From CAYRJD01 sp965212125 (GTDB lineage Bacteria; Actinomycetota; Acidimicrobiia; Acidimicrobiales; Poriferisodalaceae): DNA of 64,000 nucleotides. The notes under the pieces were generated by a model that was given only the letters and a program-made list of their open reading frames with translations, was not told the DNA's origin and did no database searches. Shown here one piece after another: positions 15,805 through 24,960 of this stretch. The stretch's first letter is position 1; each line of letters begins with the position of its first letter. The stretch covers positions 1,984,001 through 2,048,000 of the forward strand of contig OZ243045.1 of assembly GCA_965212125.1 (NCBI GenBank), in the 5' to 3' direction. The position numbers and the translations under genes are program-made.

Positions 15805-16196
15805 CCGGTCACTGCTTCAATTAGCAGCAGTCCGACAAAGGTGAGAGCGGCGAAAGCTATGACGATTGAAGCGGCAATGAGCAGCGTGAATCCTGCCAAC
15901 CCAACCACCGCCACCAGGCGTTGTCTAAATGAAACTTTTTTGACGGCGTTTGGATCTTCATCGTCGTGTGATTTTGATGGGCTAAACAACCCCACCACTC
16001 GCCTAGAAATTGATTCGCCGCCTATTCCGCCGGGTCTAGTTCCGCCGGGCTTTGTTCCGCCGGGTCTAGTCCCATCAGGCTTTGTTCCGCCGGGTCTCTC
16101 TGGCTGGTCCGCTAGTGGGGGCGTGGGTTGCGAGGGCGCAGGTTGCGGGAGCGCGGCTTGCTCCGATTGCGGGGGCGACTCAGATTCGGCATCCAC
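15801..16196 (-). CDS. Pro/Gly-repeat protein with C-terminal membrane helix
   Basis: 131 residues from ATG 16196. The first ~35 residues are Pro/Gln/Ser-rich, followed by a RPGGTKPDG/TRPGGTKPGG series encoded by five 15-bp repeats. A basic stretch and one long hydrophobic segment (LVAVVGLAGFTLLIAASIVIAFAALTFVGLLLIEAV), possibly a helical hairpin, follow. No family recognised. It is convergent with the MreB-like gene (stops overlap at CTAG) and divergent from the Lon-like protease. Confidence 0.65.
   Translation of the reverse strand: MDAESESPPQSEQAALPQPAPSQPTPPLADQPERPGGTKPDGTRPGGTKPGGTRPGGIGGESISRRVVGLFSPSKSHDDEDPNAVKKVSFRQRLVAVVGLAGFTLLIAASIVIAFAALTFVGLLLIEAVTG
16025..16099 (+). repeat. 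5 x 15-bp tandem repeat
   Basis: Units TTCCGCCGGGTCTAG and variants at 16025, 16040, 16055, 16070 and 16085, read in frame on the minus strand as Pro-Gly-Gly-Thr-Arg/Lys. Confidence 0.93.
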
Positions 16197-16223
16197 CTAT
16201 GCAACGCTAGGGCGTTGAGCTTT

Positions 16224-17378
16224 ATGTCATTTAGCGACTCCTCAAGCGAACCGGGCGCTGTGCTGTCTAGCCCCATCCCGCCTAGCCAGCCGCCGAGCCA
16301 GCCGTCAAGCCAGCCGCCGAGCAGGTCAAGAAAGCACTCCCGCTGGCGGCTGCTCATTTGGATAACTCTGCTCGCAGCTCTTCTCATTTTTGTTGCGGTA
16401 GTCATCGGCAACAGATACGCGAGCACGAAGGCGATTCTCAGCCCGGGCGTCACCCTAGATATTGAAGACCGCATTGAAGTAAGCGGCGGCGACACCTACC
16501 CATCGCCCGGTGAGATCCGCCTTGTGACGGTGCGAGCCGACTACAGCCCGACGATTTTTGAGGTGGCACCAGGCTGGTTAGACAGCTCAATCAATATTGT
16601 TGATAGAAGCGACATTCTGGGCGACCGGACGGTAGAAGAAAACCGCGAAGTAGGGCGCACCAGCCTTACCAACTCAGGTGATGTGGCGGTGCGAGTGGCT
16701 CTGGCGCACCTCGGCTACGAGGTGGCGGAGTCAAGCGGTGTCTTGATTCAAGAAGTGCAAGCCGACTCTCCCGCCGAAGGCGCGCTGGCTGCCGAGGATG
16801 TGGTGGTCGCAATCCAGGGCGAGCGAGTTAGAACCGTGACGGAGCTTGTAGACGCGATAGCGGCCGCCGGGCCGGGCACCGAGGTAGAGCTATCGGTGCT
16901 TCGTGGCGCGCAGCGACCGGCCGACCCCGACACCGCTCAAACCGAAAGCGTCGTTGTCACCCTGGCCGAACGCGAAGGCAGGGCCTTCCTGGGAGTGGTC
17001 ATTACGCCGCTCGTCCAGCTGCTCGATCTGCCCTTTGATATAGATCTGGACTTCGGCGCCATCGGCGGCCCCTCAGCGGGCTTGGCCATTTGCTTGTCGG
17101 TAATCGACCTACTGACGGAAAATGAACTGACCGCCGGGCTTGATGTGGTGGCTACAGGCACTATCGGCGTGGATGGCGCGGTTGGGAATATCGGCGGGCT
17201 AGAGCAAAAGGCACACGCCGTCTTGCGTGAGGGAGCGGATTTGTTTCTCGTGCCCGCCTCGCAGGTCGCCGAAGCCGAAATCGTGCTTTTCGGCTTTGTG
17301 GAAGTAGCAGGCGTGGAGACGCTGCAAGACGCCATTGACGCCATCGCCACCGCTACCGCGGGACGGTCGGGGGCGTAG
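16224..17378 (+). CDS. PDZ-domain Lon-like membrane serine protease
   Basis: 384 residues from ATG 16224. A Ser/Pro-rich N-terminus leads into one membrane helix (LLIWITLLAALLIFVAVVIG, about 50-70), an extracytoplasmic domain, a PDZ domain (about 165-250: VLIQEVQADSPAEGALAAEDVV) and a C-terminal Lon-type protease domain. The catalytic Ser is in GGPSAGLAICL (about 282) and the Lys in GGLEQKAHAVL (about 328). This is the YlbL type found next to UPF0182 in many Actinobacteria, as here. It probably degrades membrane or envelope proteins. Confidence 0.9.
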   Translation: MSFSDSSSEPGAVLSSPIPPSQPPSQPSSQPPSRSRKHSRWRLLIWITLLAALLIFVAVVIGNRYASTKAILSPGVTLDIEDRIEVSGGDTYPSPGEIRLVTVRADYSPTIFEVAPGWLDSSINIVDRSDILGDRTVEENREVGRTSLTNSGDVAVRVALAHLGYEVAESSGVLIQEVQADSPAEGALAAEDVVVAIQGERVRTVTELVDAIAAAGPGTEVELSVLRGAQRPADPDTAQTESVVVTLAEREGRAFLGVVITPLVQLLDLPFDIDLDFGAIGGPSAGLAICLSVIDLLTENELTAGLDVVATGTIGVDGAVGNIGGLEQKAHAVLREGADLFLVPASQVAEAEIVLFGFVEVAGVETLQDAIDAIATATAGRSGA

Positions 17379-17432
17379 CACCGCTGAGCTAGTAAGCGAC
17401 CCTGACCCGCACACCGCTAGCCTTCGGCGCAT

Positions 17433-20400
17433 ATGAGTTCTGCGGAAACCAGTTCATCCAACGGCGCGAACGGAAGTACCAGGGTTCGTAAAAAGCGAAA
17501 CGTGGTCCGACTAAGGATTTTCGTAGTCGCTGCGTTCCTGCTACTACTGCTGCTAATCGCATCACTGCGTGGGCTGGCCGGGTTTTACACCGACTACCTG
17601 TGGTTTTCTTCGCTGGGCTTTTCATCGGTCTGGTGGAAGGTGCTGTGGGCCAAGGTTGGCCTAGGCCTGCTGTTTACCTCGATTTTCCTGGTGCTGATGT
17701 GGATCAATCTCTATCTGGCCGAACGGCTGGCGCCCAAGCTGCGCCCCCGCGGTCCCGAAGAAGACGTGGTTATCAAATGGCACCAAGCGATTGGCTCCAA
17801 GCGCTGGCTGGTGCGACTGGCGACCTCTTTTATTTTGGCGTTGCTGGTTGGCGTGGGCGTGTCCGGCCGTTGGCAAGACTGGCTGTTTTTCGTCAATCCC
17901 GTTGACTTCGGCGTAACCGATCAGCAGTTCAATCGCGACGTCGGCTTCTACATTTTCCGGCTGCCCTTCCTGGAGTTTCTGGTTGGCTGGGTGTTCGCAG
18001 CGGTGCTGGTGGTGTTTTTGTTCACCGCCATCTGGTATTACCTATTCGGCGGGATTCGCCTTCAGGTCGGGGCGGCTTCGCGCGTCCAACCGCAGGTAAA
18101 GGCTCACCTGTCGCTGCTGCTGGGTCTGCTGGCGCTAACCAAGGCGGTTGGCTACTACCTGGATCAGTTCGGCCTGACGCTGTCAACACGCGGCTTTGTT
18201 AACGGCGCCACATACACAGACGTAAACGCGCAGCTGCCGGTTTTGCGGCTGCTCATGGTGATCAGTCTTTTCTGCTTCGTGCTGCTGGTGGTGAACATTT
18301 GGCGGCGAGGCTTTACCTATCCGGTGATTGCGGTGGGCCTGTGGGCGGTGGTGGCGGTGCTAGCCGGCGCGATCTATCCCGCATTGATTCAGCGCTTCCA
18401 GGTGGAGCCGTCGGAATCAACCCGCGAGGCTCCATTTATTGAGCGCAACATTGAGATGACCCGGCTGGCGTTGGGCCTGGATCGGGTGCAACAAAACGAG
18501 TTCCAATACGAACCGACGCTGAGCGCGGAAGATATCTCCAAAAACGTAGACACGGTGCGCAACGTTCGCTTGCTGGACCCAGCGGTTATGCAGGACACCT
18601 TCCAGCAAACTCAGGGCATCAAGAGCTTCTACGACTTCTTAGATATTGACGTAGATCGCTACGAAATAAACAACGACGTAACGCAGGTTGTGTTGTCGGC
18701 CCGAGAGCTGAACTCCAACGACCTGCCCAACGACTCCTGGGAGTCGCGCAACGTCGGTTTCACGCATGGCTACGGACTGGCGGCCGCCCCGGCCAACGCA
18801 GTCGATAGCAACGGCCGGCCGGCGTATGTGCTGGGGGACATTCCCGCGACGGTGTCGCCCGGTGCCACCGATCTGCAGCTGTCTCAGCCGGGGCTATACC
18901 TGGGCGAAGGGCTGACCGGCTATGCCGTGGTAGGTGCCGATCGCGATGAGGTGGACTTCCAAGACGATGACGATCGCACCGAAACCATCCGCTACGATGG
19001 CGACGATGGCGTCGGGCTGGGGTCGATCTGGCGTCGGGCTGCGTTTGCGCTGCGCTTCGCTGAGCCGAACCTGTTGATCTCGAGCGAGATCGGCAGCGAG
19101 AGCCGCATTTTGTTCAACCGTGACGTCACCGAGCGGGTGCGTTTGCTGGCGCCGTTCTTGTCTTACGACGAAGATCCTTACCCCGCGGTGATTGACGGTG
19201 AGGTGATTTGGATTATTGACGCCTACACCGTTAGCGGCAACTTCCCCTACGCCCAGCAGATCAATCCCCGGGCGGTGCGGCGAGGCGATCTGGCCACGTC
19301 GTTTAACTACGTGCGCAACTCGATCAAGGTCACCGTTGATGCCTACAACGGCACGGTCAAGTTCTATGTGATTGATGAGACCGATCCGCTGGCGATGAGC
19401 TACAAGCTGCAGTTTGGTGAGCTGTTCGCCGATGGTCAACCGCCGCAGGAGCTGCAAGAGCATTTCCGCTATCCCGAAGATTTGTTCCGGGTGCAGACCG
19501 ATGCGTGGGGTCGCTACCGCATCGATGAGGCGGCGGAGTTTTACGACGCAGCCGGTGCGTGGAGCGTGGCGCAAGACCCGGGCAACTCCATCGGTCAGGC
19601 GACATTAGAGACGATTGTGGATGCGACCGGTGCGATCATCAGTCGGTCGGAGGTGCGCATCGCGCCGCAGTATTTGCTGTTGCGTTTGCCGGGCGATGAC
19701 AAGGAGTCGTTTGTGAACTTCCGGCCCTTTGTGCCGTTCTCCGACGACGACTCGCGCAAGAACCTAGAGGGGTTCATGGTGGTTCACAGCGACCCGGATA
19801 GATACGGGGAAATCGAGGTGTTTGAGATTCGGTCGGACGCGCCCGTTGACGGACCGGCCTTGTTTAACTCGAACATCCAAACCGAAGAGGAAATCTCTGA
19901 GCGGGTGACTTTGTTGAATCAGAACGGGTCGGTGGTTACGCCGGGCAACTTGTTGCTGATTCCGGTGGAGAACTCGCTGTTGTATGTGCGGCCGTTGTTT
20001 ATTGAGGCGACTGGCACGACCGCTGTGCCCGAACTGCAGTTGGTCATCGTGGGCGTGGGCGCGGATATCGTTATTGCCGAGACGTTTGAGGCGGCGCTTG
20101 AAGGTGCCGTGCCAAATCTGGACATTGATCTGACGGCGCGCACTGTGGCTGTGACACCAGGTGATGACGGCGGCGATGGGTCTGATAGTGGTACGGGCGG
20201 TGGCACCGATAGTGGTGGCACCGACAGCGGCACGACCGATCCCGATGATTCTGCTGGCGACGGCACCGACGATGACCCCGGCGACGATGGCGCTGATGAC
20301 AGCGATACAGGCGACAGCGGTGGCGATGGCGACACGGATAGCGGCGACACAGACAGCGGCGGCGCTCCGGACGACGCAGCGCTCATGGATCTTCTCGCAG

Positions 20401-20573
20401 CAGCCAGAGCCGCATTTGACCGAGCCGACGCAGCTCTTTCCAATGGCGACCTAGCGGAATACCAGCGAGAGATTGAAGAGGCACGACGCTTGATCGACAT
20501 GGCGGAGCAGTTATTGCCCGCCGGGTCTGGCGCTTCATCAGGCTCCCCAAATACGACCGTCCCGTCCGCCTAG
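17433..20573 (+). CDS. UPF0182 family membrane protein
   Basis: 1046 residues. About seven membrane helices occupy the first ~320 residues (for example GLAGFYTDYLWFSSLGFSSVWWKVLWAKVGLGLLF). A large extracytoplasmic region contains the family-typical IERNIEMTRLALGLD, YDFLDIDVDRYEI, ARELN and GYGLAAAPANAVD segments. The end (about 905-990) is an Asp/Gly/Ser/Thr low-complexity tail, then a short predicted helix. The family is widespread in Actinobacteria with no established function. It follows the Lon-like protease by 55 bp. Confidence 0.93.
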   Translation: MSSAETSSSNGANGSTRVRKKRNVVRLRIFVVAAFLLLLLLIASLRGLAGFYTDYLWFSSLGFSSVWWKVLWAKVGLGLLFTSIFLVLMWINLYLAERLAPKLRPRGPEEDVVIKWHQAIGSKRWLVRLATSFILALLVGVGVSGRWQDWLFFVNPVDFGVTDQQFNRDVGFYIFRLPFLEFLVGWVFAAVLVVFLFTAIWYYLFGGIRLQVGAASRVQPQVKAHLSLLLGLLALTKAVGYYLDQFGLTLSTRGFVNGATYTDVNAQLPVLRLLMVISLFCFVLLVVNIWRRGFTYPVIAVGLWAVVAVLAGAIYPALIQRFQVEPSESTREAPFIERNIEMTRLALGLDRVQQNEFQYEPTLSAEDISKNVDTVRNVRLLDPAVMQDTFQQTQGIKSFYDFLDIDVDRYEINNDVTQVVLSARELNSNDLPNDSWESRNVGFTHGYGLAAAPANAVDSNGRPAYVLGDIPATVSPGATDLQLSQPGLYLGEGLTGYAVVGADRDEVDFQDDDDRTETIRYDGDDGVGLGSIWRRAAFALRFAEPNLLISSEIGSESRILFNRDVTERVRLLAPFLSYDEDPYPAVIDGEVIWIIDAYTVSGNFPYAQQINPRAVRRGDLATSFNYVRNSIKVTVDAYNGTVKFYVIDETDPLAMSYKLQFGELFADGQPPQELQEHFRYPEDLFRVQTDAWGRYRIDEAAEFYDAAGAWSVAQDPGNSIGQATLETIVDATGAIISRSEVRIAPQYLLLRLPGDDKESFVNFRPFVPFSDDDSRKNLEGFMVVHSDPDRYGEIEVFEIRSDAPVDGPALFNSNIQTEEEISERVTLLNQNGSVVTPGNLLLIPVENSLLYVRPLFIEATGTTAVPELQLVIVGVGADIVIAETFEAALEGAVPNLDIDLTARTVAVTPGDDGGDGSDSGTGGGTDSGGTDSGTTDPDDSAGDGTDDDPGDDGADDSDTGDSGGDGDTDSGDTDSGGAPDDAALMDLLAAARAAFDRADAALSNGDLAEYQREIEEARRLIDMAEQLLPAGSGASSGSPNTTVPSA

Positions 20574-20630
20574 GGCGGGGCTCACCAAAGCTCATCCCTC
20601 CCAGCTCAGCAAGTTCAGCAAGCTCAGCCG

Positions 20631-21386
20631 ATGGCAACCAAGCCGATCCAGACTTCAACGATCCAGACTTCCGAAGGCGATATTGAGGCACCCGAGCGGG
20701 TGCTGTTGGTGGTGGCGCACCCGGACGACATTGATTTCGGAATGGCCGGCACCGTGGCGACGTTGGTGCAGGCCGGCACGCACGTCGCTTACTGCTTGGC
20801 CACCAGCGGCGACGCGGGCGATGATGACCTGGCATACACGCGCGAAGACCTAGCGAAGCTGCGCCAGGGCGAGCAGACCGCAGCCGCATCGGTGGTTGGG
20901 GTGGATGAGTTGCACTGGTTGGGTCATCCCGATGGGATGGTGGTGGCAGACCTGGCGCTCAGGCGTGACATTGCGCGTGTTATTCGTCAGGTGCGCCCCA
21001 ATGTGGTGCTGACGATGAACCCAACGCCGGATTGGGATCGTGTGCAGCTTTCCCATCCCGATCATCTAGCTGTTGCTCTTGCGACGATGGCGGCGGTCTA
21101 TCCAGATTCCCGCAATCCGCGGACGTTTCCAGAGCTGCTAGATGAAGGTCACCAGCCGCACACGGTTGATGAGTTGTGGATGTTTCCGGCCGAGCCGAAT
21201 CGGTATGTGGATATCACCGACACGTTTGAGTTGAAGATCAAGGCCTTGGAGCAGCACCACAGCCAGGTGGGCGGCATAGACGATCTGCATGAGCGACTTG
21301 CTGAGTGGAGTACGGAGACGGCCAAGGTCGCTGGTATGGCTGAAGGCCGTATGGCCGAGGGATTTCGGGTAGTCCCTGCCACCTGA
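20631..21386 (+). CDS. PIG-L (LmbE) family N-deacetylase
   Basis: 251 residues. Zinc-binding motifs are AHPDDIDFG (about 29-37) and SHPDHLA (about 144-150), as in MshB/Mca/LmbE proteins, which remove acetyl or related groups from N-acetylglucosamine-type substrates. Family members include mycothiol biosynthesis and detoxification enzymes; which one this is cannot be decided here. The N-terminus has a short QTSTIQTSE repeat. It ends 56 bp before the tRNA gene. Confidence 0.88.
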   Translation: MATKPIQTSTIQTSEGDIEAPERVLLVVAHPDDIDFGMAGTVATLVQAGTHVAYCLATSGDAGDDDLAYTREDLAKLRQGEQTAAASVVGVDELHWLGHPDGMVVADLALRRDIARVIRQVRPNVVLTMNPTPDWDRVQLSHPDHLAVALATMAAVYPDSRNPRTFPELLDEGHQPHTVDELWMFPAEPNRYVDITDTFELKIKALEQHHSQVGGIDDLHERLAEWSTETAKVAGMAEGRMAEGFRVVPAT

Positions 21387-21442
21387 GGCAACGGCGCCTC
21401 TTGTGGTTGGCGCGGCGGGCTTATGCCGCTACCGTCAAGCTC

Positions 21443-21519
21443 AGCGGGGTGGAGCAGTCTGGAAGCTCGTCGGGCTCATAACCCGAAGGTCGCAGGTTCA
21501 AATCCTGCCCCCGCCACCA
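21443..21519 (+). tRNA. Initiator tRNA-fMet (CAT), CCA encoded
   Basis: A 77-nt cloverleaf including 3' CCA. The anticodon arm GGG-CTCATAA-CCC has the three consecutive G-C pairs of initiator tRNAs. The D arm GGAGCAGTCTGGAAGCTC and T arm GCAGG-TTCAAAT-CCTGC are canonical. The acceptor stem is AGCGGGG/CCCCGCC, so the first pair is A1:C72, a mismatch as required for initiators but not the usual C1:A72. Discriminator A. A protein gene of different base composition begins 16 bp after the CCA. Confidence 0.95.
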
Positions 21520-21535
21520 CGCCATAAGGACACTG

Positions 21536-22402
21536 ATGAGTAACCACGGTGCAGCGATTGAAATCTTTCTAGTTGATGGAAAAGCTGATGGGGTTTGGGA
21601 AATCGGAAACCCAACCTCAGCGTGCAAAGCCGTCGTTGCTCCTCGCAAAAGCCTCAAAGACCTACAGGTGCAACTCGGCAAGGACAGGCCAGGCGTATAC
21701 CTGCTAATAGGACCTTCAGAGGATAAGGAATATTCTTCGCACATCTATGTTGGTAAATCCAAAAAGACAGATGGCAGGCTCAATGCTCACCATAGCAAAA
21801 AGGAGTTTTGGACTAGGGCGATAGTGTTTTTTAGCGATCCTAAACCCCTCAACACGTCTTACATTGAGTACCTAGAAGAGAGGCTTATTTCTCTAGGGAG
21901 TAATGCTAAAAGAGCCAAGTTAGAGAATAAGATAAAAAATGATCTCACACCGCTATCAAAATCTGGCAAATCAGTTTGTGAAACTTTTCTTGAAGAGATA
22001 CTGTTGATCTGTAGAATTCTTGGCGTAGAGGTATTTCAGAAACCGAAGGATTTAGTTCCTAAACAGGACCTATTGAGTATTTCCCGAAAGGGAGTTCGAG
22101 CAGAGGGCGCATCCGTACTCAATGGATTTTTTGTTTTTAATGGATCGTGTGCAGTTAAAGAAACGACTGGTTCAATTGGCAAGAATGCGATCCAACTCCG
22201 TGATTCCATGATCAAAGAAAAAATCCTGGTTAATGAGGATGATCATTATTGCTTCACAAAGGACTATGAATTTACTTCTCCCTCGTTGGCGGCTTCGGTC
22301 GTGCTAGGTAGAAGTGCCAACGGGCGGCTTGAGTGGAAAACTGCTGATGGACAGACGCTAAAGGAACTGCAAGAACCTCAAGAATCTGACTCCGAGGACT
22401 AA
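21536..22402 (+). CDS. GIY-YIG nuclease domain protein with C-terminal DUF4357
   Basis: 288 residues from ATG 21536 with an AAGGA ribosome site. The GIY-YIG core spans about 50-120: GVYLLIGPSEDKEYSSHIYVGKSKK is the two-strand motif, followed by a catalytic-type Arg (DGRLNAHH) and a late Glu (YIEYLEERLI). The C-terminus (about 195-275, FVFNGSCAVKETTGSIGKNAIQLRDSM) matches DUF4357, often found in such nucleases and restriction-linked proteins. Base composition is clearly lower in GC than the neighbours (21901-21960 has 19 G/C in 60), which suggests transfer. The cellular role is unknown; defence or DNA-end processing is possible. Confidence 0.8.
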   Translation: MSNHGAAIEIFLVDGKADGVWEIGNPTSACKAVVAPRKSLKDLQVQLGKDRPGVYLLIGPSEDKEYSSHIYVGKSKKTDGRLNAHHSKKEFWTRAIVFFSDPKPLNTSYIEYLEERLISLGSNAKRAKLENKIKNDLTPLSKSGKSVCETFLEEILLICRILGVEVFQKPKDLVPKQDLLSISRKGVRAEGASVLNGFFVFNGSCAVKETTGSIGKNAIQLRDSMIKEKILVNEDDHYCFTKDYEFTSPSLAASVVLGRSANGRLEWKTADGQTLKELQEPQESDSED

Positions 22403-22548
22403 CCCCAAGGGCTCTAGGTGAAGAGCGGCGATCAATAGCTAAGCGCCTTGCTCCCGGGCCCAATGTCCCACCCATTTGCTAGACATCGCAGGTGATACAG
22501 AGCAGGCCGCGCCCCCAAGCTGACTTGCCATGAACCGATAGGTAAAAA

Positions 22549-22806
22549 ATGGTCTGGAGAAGCAGCACACCGCACTTCTCGCTCATGCGAGATGCCCGAC
22601 CGATTGAGGAGGTGTGCCCCAACTGCGGAAATCTGGCAAAGCACAGGCTGCACAGAAACAAGGCGGGCCTTGCGTTCGGCAATCCGATCACCGGCAAGCC
22701 ATGGGCGTCCACCAAGAGCATCTGGGTTCTCATGTGTGAAATCTGCGAGGACTATGAAATCGTCTCAAAAGAGGTCGCCGCCGAGCTGCGCGGCCTCAAC
22801 AGGTAG
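22549..22806 (+). CDS. Small zinc-ribbon protein
   Basis: 85 residues from ATG 22549 (ATG 22585 is an alternative). Two Cys-x2-Cys knuckles (CPNCGN near 23 and CEIC near 64) frame a basic middle and predict one zinc site. The pattern of two knuckles followed by an EIVSKEVAAEL helix is repeated at the N-terminus of the next gene, so the two are probably paralogous modules. They are 8 bp apart and likely an operon. Confidence 0.65.
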   Translation: MVWRSSTPHFSLMRDARPIEEVCPNCGNLAKHRLHRNKAGLAFGNPITGKPWASTKSIWVLMCEICEDYEIVSKEVAAELRGLNR

Positions 22807-22814
22807 GGCGCGCC

Positions 22815-23639
22815 ATGGTTCTCATTTACGGCTGGGGTAGCAAGGCGAAGCCCCTCGGTCTCACTCCTGCACGTGACTGCCTTCGCTGCTCCAACTATGG
22901 GCCGCGGCTCGTGTACGAAACTAAGAAGCGGTTCAAGCTGTACGGCATCCCCGTTGCGCAGTGGAACAAGAAATACATCATTGAGTGCGCAATCTGCCCC
23001 GATACGGAAGTGGTTTCGGGGGCCGAGGCTGCGCGCCTAATCGCCGAGGGCGAGAGAAGCCATCGCAAGGACCTGCTCAAGGCCGTGGCGGCGGTGCTGA
23101 AGGCGGGTGCGGCGGTTGGCGGGCCTGGGTCTGCCGAATGGGCGTATGCGACCTCGTATTTGTCGGCTTTCGCCGAGGAAGACAGTCTTTCGGCCTCTCA
23201 GGTGGATCAACTACTCCAAGATGCCCGGCTGGAAGACATCAATAACCGACTGCTAGATGAGGAGCAGCGGTTGGTGATTCTGCGCCTTGCGGTTGAGGTG
23301 GCGTTGGCGGATGGCGAGCTGCAGTCGGCTGAGCTCAAATCCGTTGAAGCGCTGGCAGATCGCCTTGGTGTGGATCGGCGGATTCTCGAGGCGCTGATTA
23401 GCTTGCTGACCGGCGGCCAGTTCTCCAGGAGCAGCGACCGCCAATCGGCGTGCGAGATTCTGGGTGTGGCGGTTGATGCGTCGGTGGCTGATATTCGGGT
23501 CGCCTATCGCCGGCTGATAGTCATACATCATCCGGATTCTGCGGCGCCAGGGGACCGCGATAATGCGACACAGAAAGCTGCCCAGATAAACGCCGCCTAT
23601 GACTACTTGTTGGGCAAGGCAGATTCAATGCCCGCTTGA
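22815..23639 (+). CDS. Zinc ribbon - TerB-like - DnaJ domain protein
   Basis: 274 residues. The N-terminus (about 1-80) is a zinc ribbon with CLRC and CAIC knuckles like the upstream gene. Residues ~145-200 form a TerB/DjlA-type helical domain (LRLAVEVALADGELQSAELKSVEALADRLGV). Residues ~215-270 are a J domain (ACEILGVAVDASVADIRVAYRRL with the HPD tripeptide). This arrangement resembles DjlA-like cochaperones, which stimulate DnaK at particular sites, but with a zinc ribbon in place of a membrane anchor. The substrate is unknown. Confidence 0.75.
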   Translation: MVLIYGWGSKAKPLGLTPARDCLRCSNYGPRLVYETKKRFKLYGIPVAQWNKKYIIECAICPDTEVVSGAEAARLIAEGERSHRKDLLKAVAAVLKAGAAVGGPGSAEWAYATSYLSAFAEEDSLSASQVDQLLQDARLEDINNRLLDEEQRLVILRLAVEVALADGELQSAELKSVEALADRLGVDRRILEALISLLTGGQFSRSSDRQSACEILGVAVDASVADIRVAYRRLIVIHHPDSAAPGDRDNATQKAAQINAAYDYLLGKADSMPA

Positions 23640-24200
23640 TTGACTAGCTCTGTGACCGATTCAGCAGCGAGCACCGCTAGCACCGCCGACGTGGTTGTCT
23701 CTCTGGCCGTCACCTTGGACGGATACATCGCTCGCACGGACGGATCGTTTGACTACCTGAATGCCTACCCCGTTCCTGGATTTGATTTTGACAAGTGGGC
23801 GGGGAAAATCGGCGCCCTGATCATGGGGCGCAAGAGCTACGAAGTTCTGTTGAACGATGATTGGGCGTGGGGCGATCGGCCAACCATGGTGCTGACTACC
23901 AGAACAGACCTGCCTATACCTGCTGGCGCCGACGTCGTCTTCAGCGCCGCGCCCACTGCGCAGGCTGTGCGTGATTTCGCCGCCGCAACTCCAAAGCGGT
24001 TGTGGGTGTTTGGCGGGGGAGATGTCGTGACCGCAGCCGTGCAGGGCGGAGCGGTTGATGTGCTTGACATTGTTGTGATGCCCGAAGCGCTGGGTAGCGG
24101 TATCCCCTTATTCACAGAGCCAGTCAAGACGCCCATGCGCTTGGTGGAGGCAACCCCGTTCGCTGACGGCTCGGTTCGGCTGGTGTACGAGTTGGGCTGA
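23640..24200 (+). CDS. RibD C-terminal / dihydrofolate reductase-like protein
   Basis: 186 residues from TTG 23640 directly after the previous stop, or about 182 from GTG 23652. The reductase fold is shown by SLAVTLDGYIARTDGSFDYL, LIMGRKSYEVL and the nucleotide-binding RLWVFGGGDVVTAAV. These stand-alone RibD-C proteins are putative NADPH reductases related to dihydrofolate and riboflavin-pathway reductases; the substrate is unassigned. Confidence 0.82.
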   Translation: MTSSVTDSAASTASTADVVVSLAVTLDGYIARTDGSFDYLNAYPVPGFDFDKWAGKIGALIMGRKSYEVLLNDDWAWGDRPTMVLTTRTDLPIPAGADVVFSAAPTAQAVRDFAAATPKRLWVFGGGDVVTAAVQGGAVDVLDIVVMPEALGSGIPLFTEPVKTPMRLVEATPFADGSVRLVYELG

Positions 24201-24363
24201 CGCGGTTACCCCGTTGATGCTGCCATTCTCGTAATGCGGCTATTCCTCGCTTCGTCAATGCGGCAGCGTCGCGCTTCATCAATGCGAATAGACTGGCGGC
24301 AGCTTCCCAGTGCCGACTCTCAGTTCGGCCAGCCAGTCAGACACAACAACGTCAGGAATGAAA

Positions 24364-24945
24364 ATGGGTAGCACAGGGCGAGACGACCTGATAGGGCATA
24401 GAGAGATCGCCAAGATGTTCGGGTGGGAGACCTACATGGTGTACAGCATGTTGGAGCTTGATCACGTTCCGATGATGAGGACAGATGATGACCTCTGTGT
24501 GAGGCGCGCTGATCTGAACGCATACATAAGGAAGCGCCCCATTGAACAAAAAGCGTCAAGGGACAGGCAGGTTATGAACGACCGACTTGGCGGGGAGGCG
24601 TGGACGCCAACGATGAAGCCCATTCACACCCTCAGGATGATGCAGATGAATGAACTGGGCGACCCGGACAAGTTGGAAAGAATGGGTCGTCTAGATCCAG
24701 ATCAACTGCTGTCGCTTGAAGAGGTCGCCGCCGAGTTTGGGTGGACACCCGGCAGGACGCTGAGGTTTTGGGAGTGTGACCGACTGCCGGTTGTGCTGAC
24801 GGAAGACAACTGCTACATAAAGCGTTCCGTTTTGTATGAGCGTATGGAGTGGTACAACTATTTGAGAGACACGAGAGAGGAGAGGAATAAGGCGTCAGGT
24901 TTGGTGAGCGAGCAGGAAATGGAGAGCGACTTGGAGAAGATTTAA
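24364..24945 (+). CDS. Tandem excisionase-like HTH protein, putative antitoxin
   Basis: 193 residues from ATG 24364, chosen because CAGGA lies 7 nt upstream (ATG 24358 abuts it). Two similar MerR/excisionase-type wHTH segments are visible: LIGHREIAKMFGWETYMVYSMLELDHVPMM with RRADLNAYI (about 8-55), and LLSLEEVAAEFGWTPGRTLRFWECDRLPVV with KRSVLYERM (about 115-165). The second domain probably arose by internal duplication. A PIN-domain gene starts 15 bp downstream, the usual layout of a type II toxin-antitoxin pair in which the HTH protein represses and neutralises. The toxin-antitoxin role is inferred from this pairing. Confidence 0.65.
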   Translation: MGSTGRDDLIGHREIAKMFGWETYMVYSMLELDHVPMMRTDDDLCVRRADLNAYIRKRPIEQKASRDRQVMNDRLGGEAWTPTMKPIHTLRMMQMNELGDPDKLERMGRLDPDQLLSLEEVAAEFGWTPGRTLRFWECDRLPVVLTEDNCYIKRSVLYERMEWYNYLRDTREERNKASGLVSEQEMESDLEKI

Positions 24946-24960
24946 GGGCAGCATCTCAAT

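Noticed and set aside
16025..16099. CRISPR-like array
   Set aside because: Units are 15 bp with no spacers; they encode a Pro-Gly-Gly-Thr repeat on the minus strand. The other tandem arrays likewise lack spacers.
18894..19574. Minus-strand frame of 226 codons inside the UPF0182 gene
   Set aside because: Fully antisense to a conserved UPF0182 region; Arg/His/Leu-rich composition typical of antisense frames in GC-rich genes.
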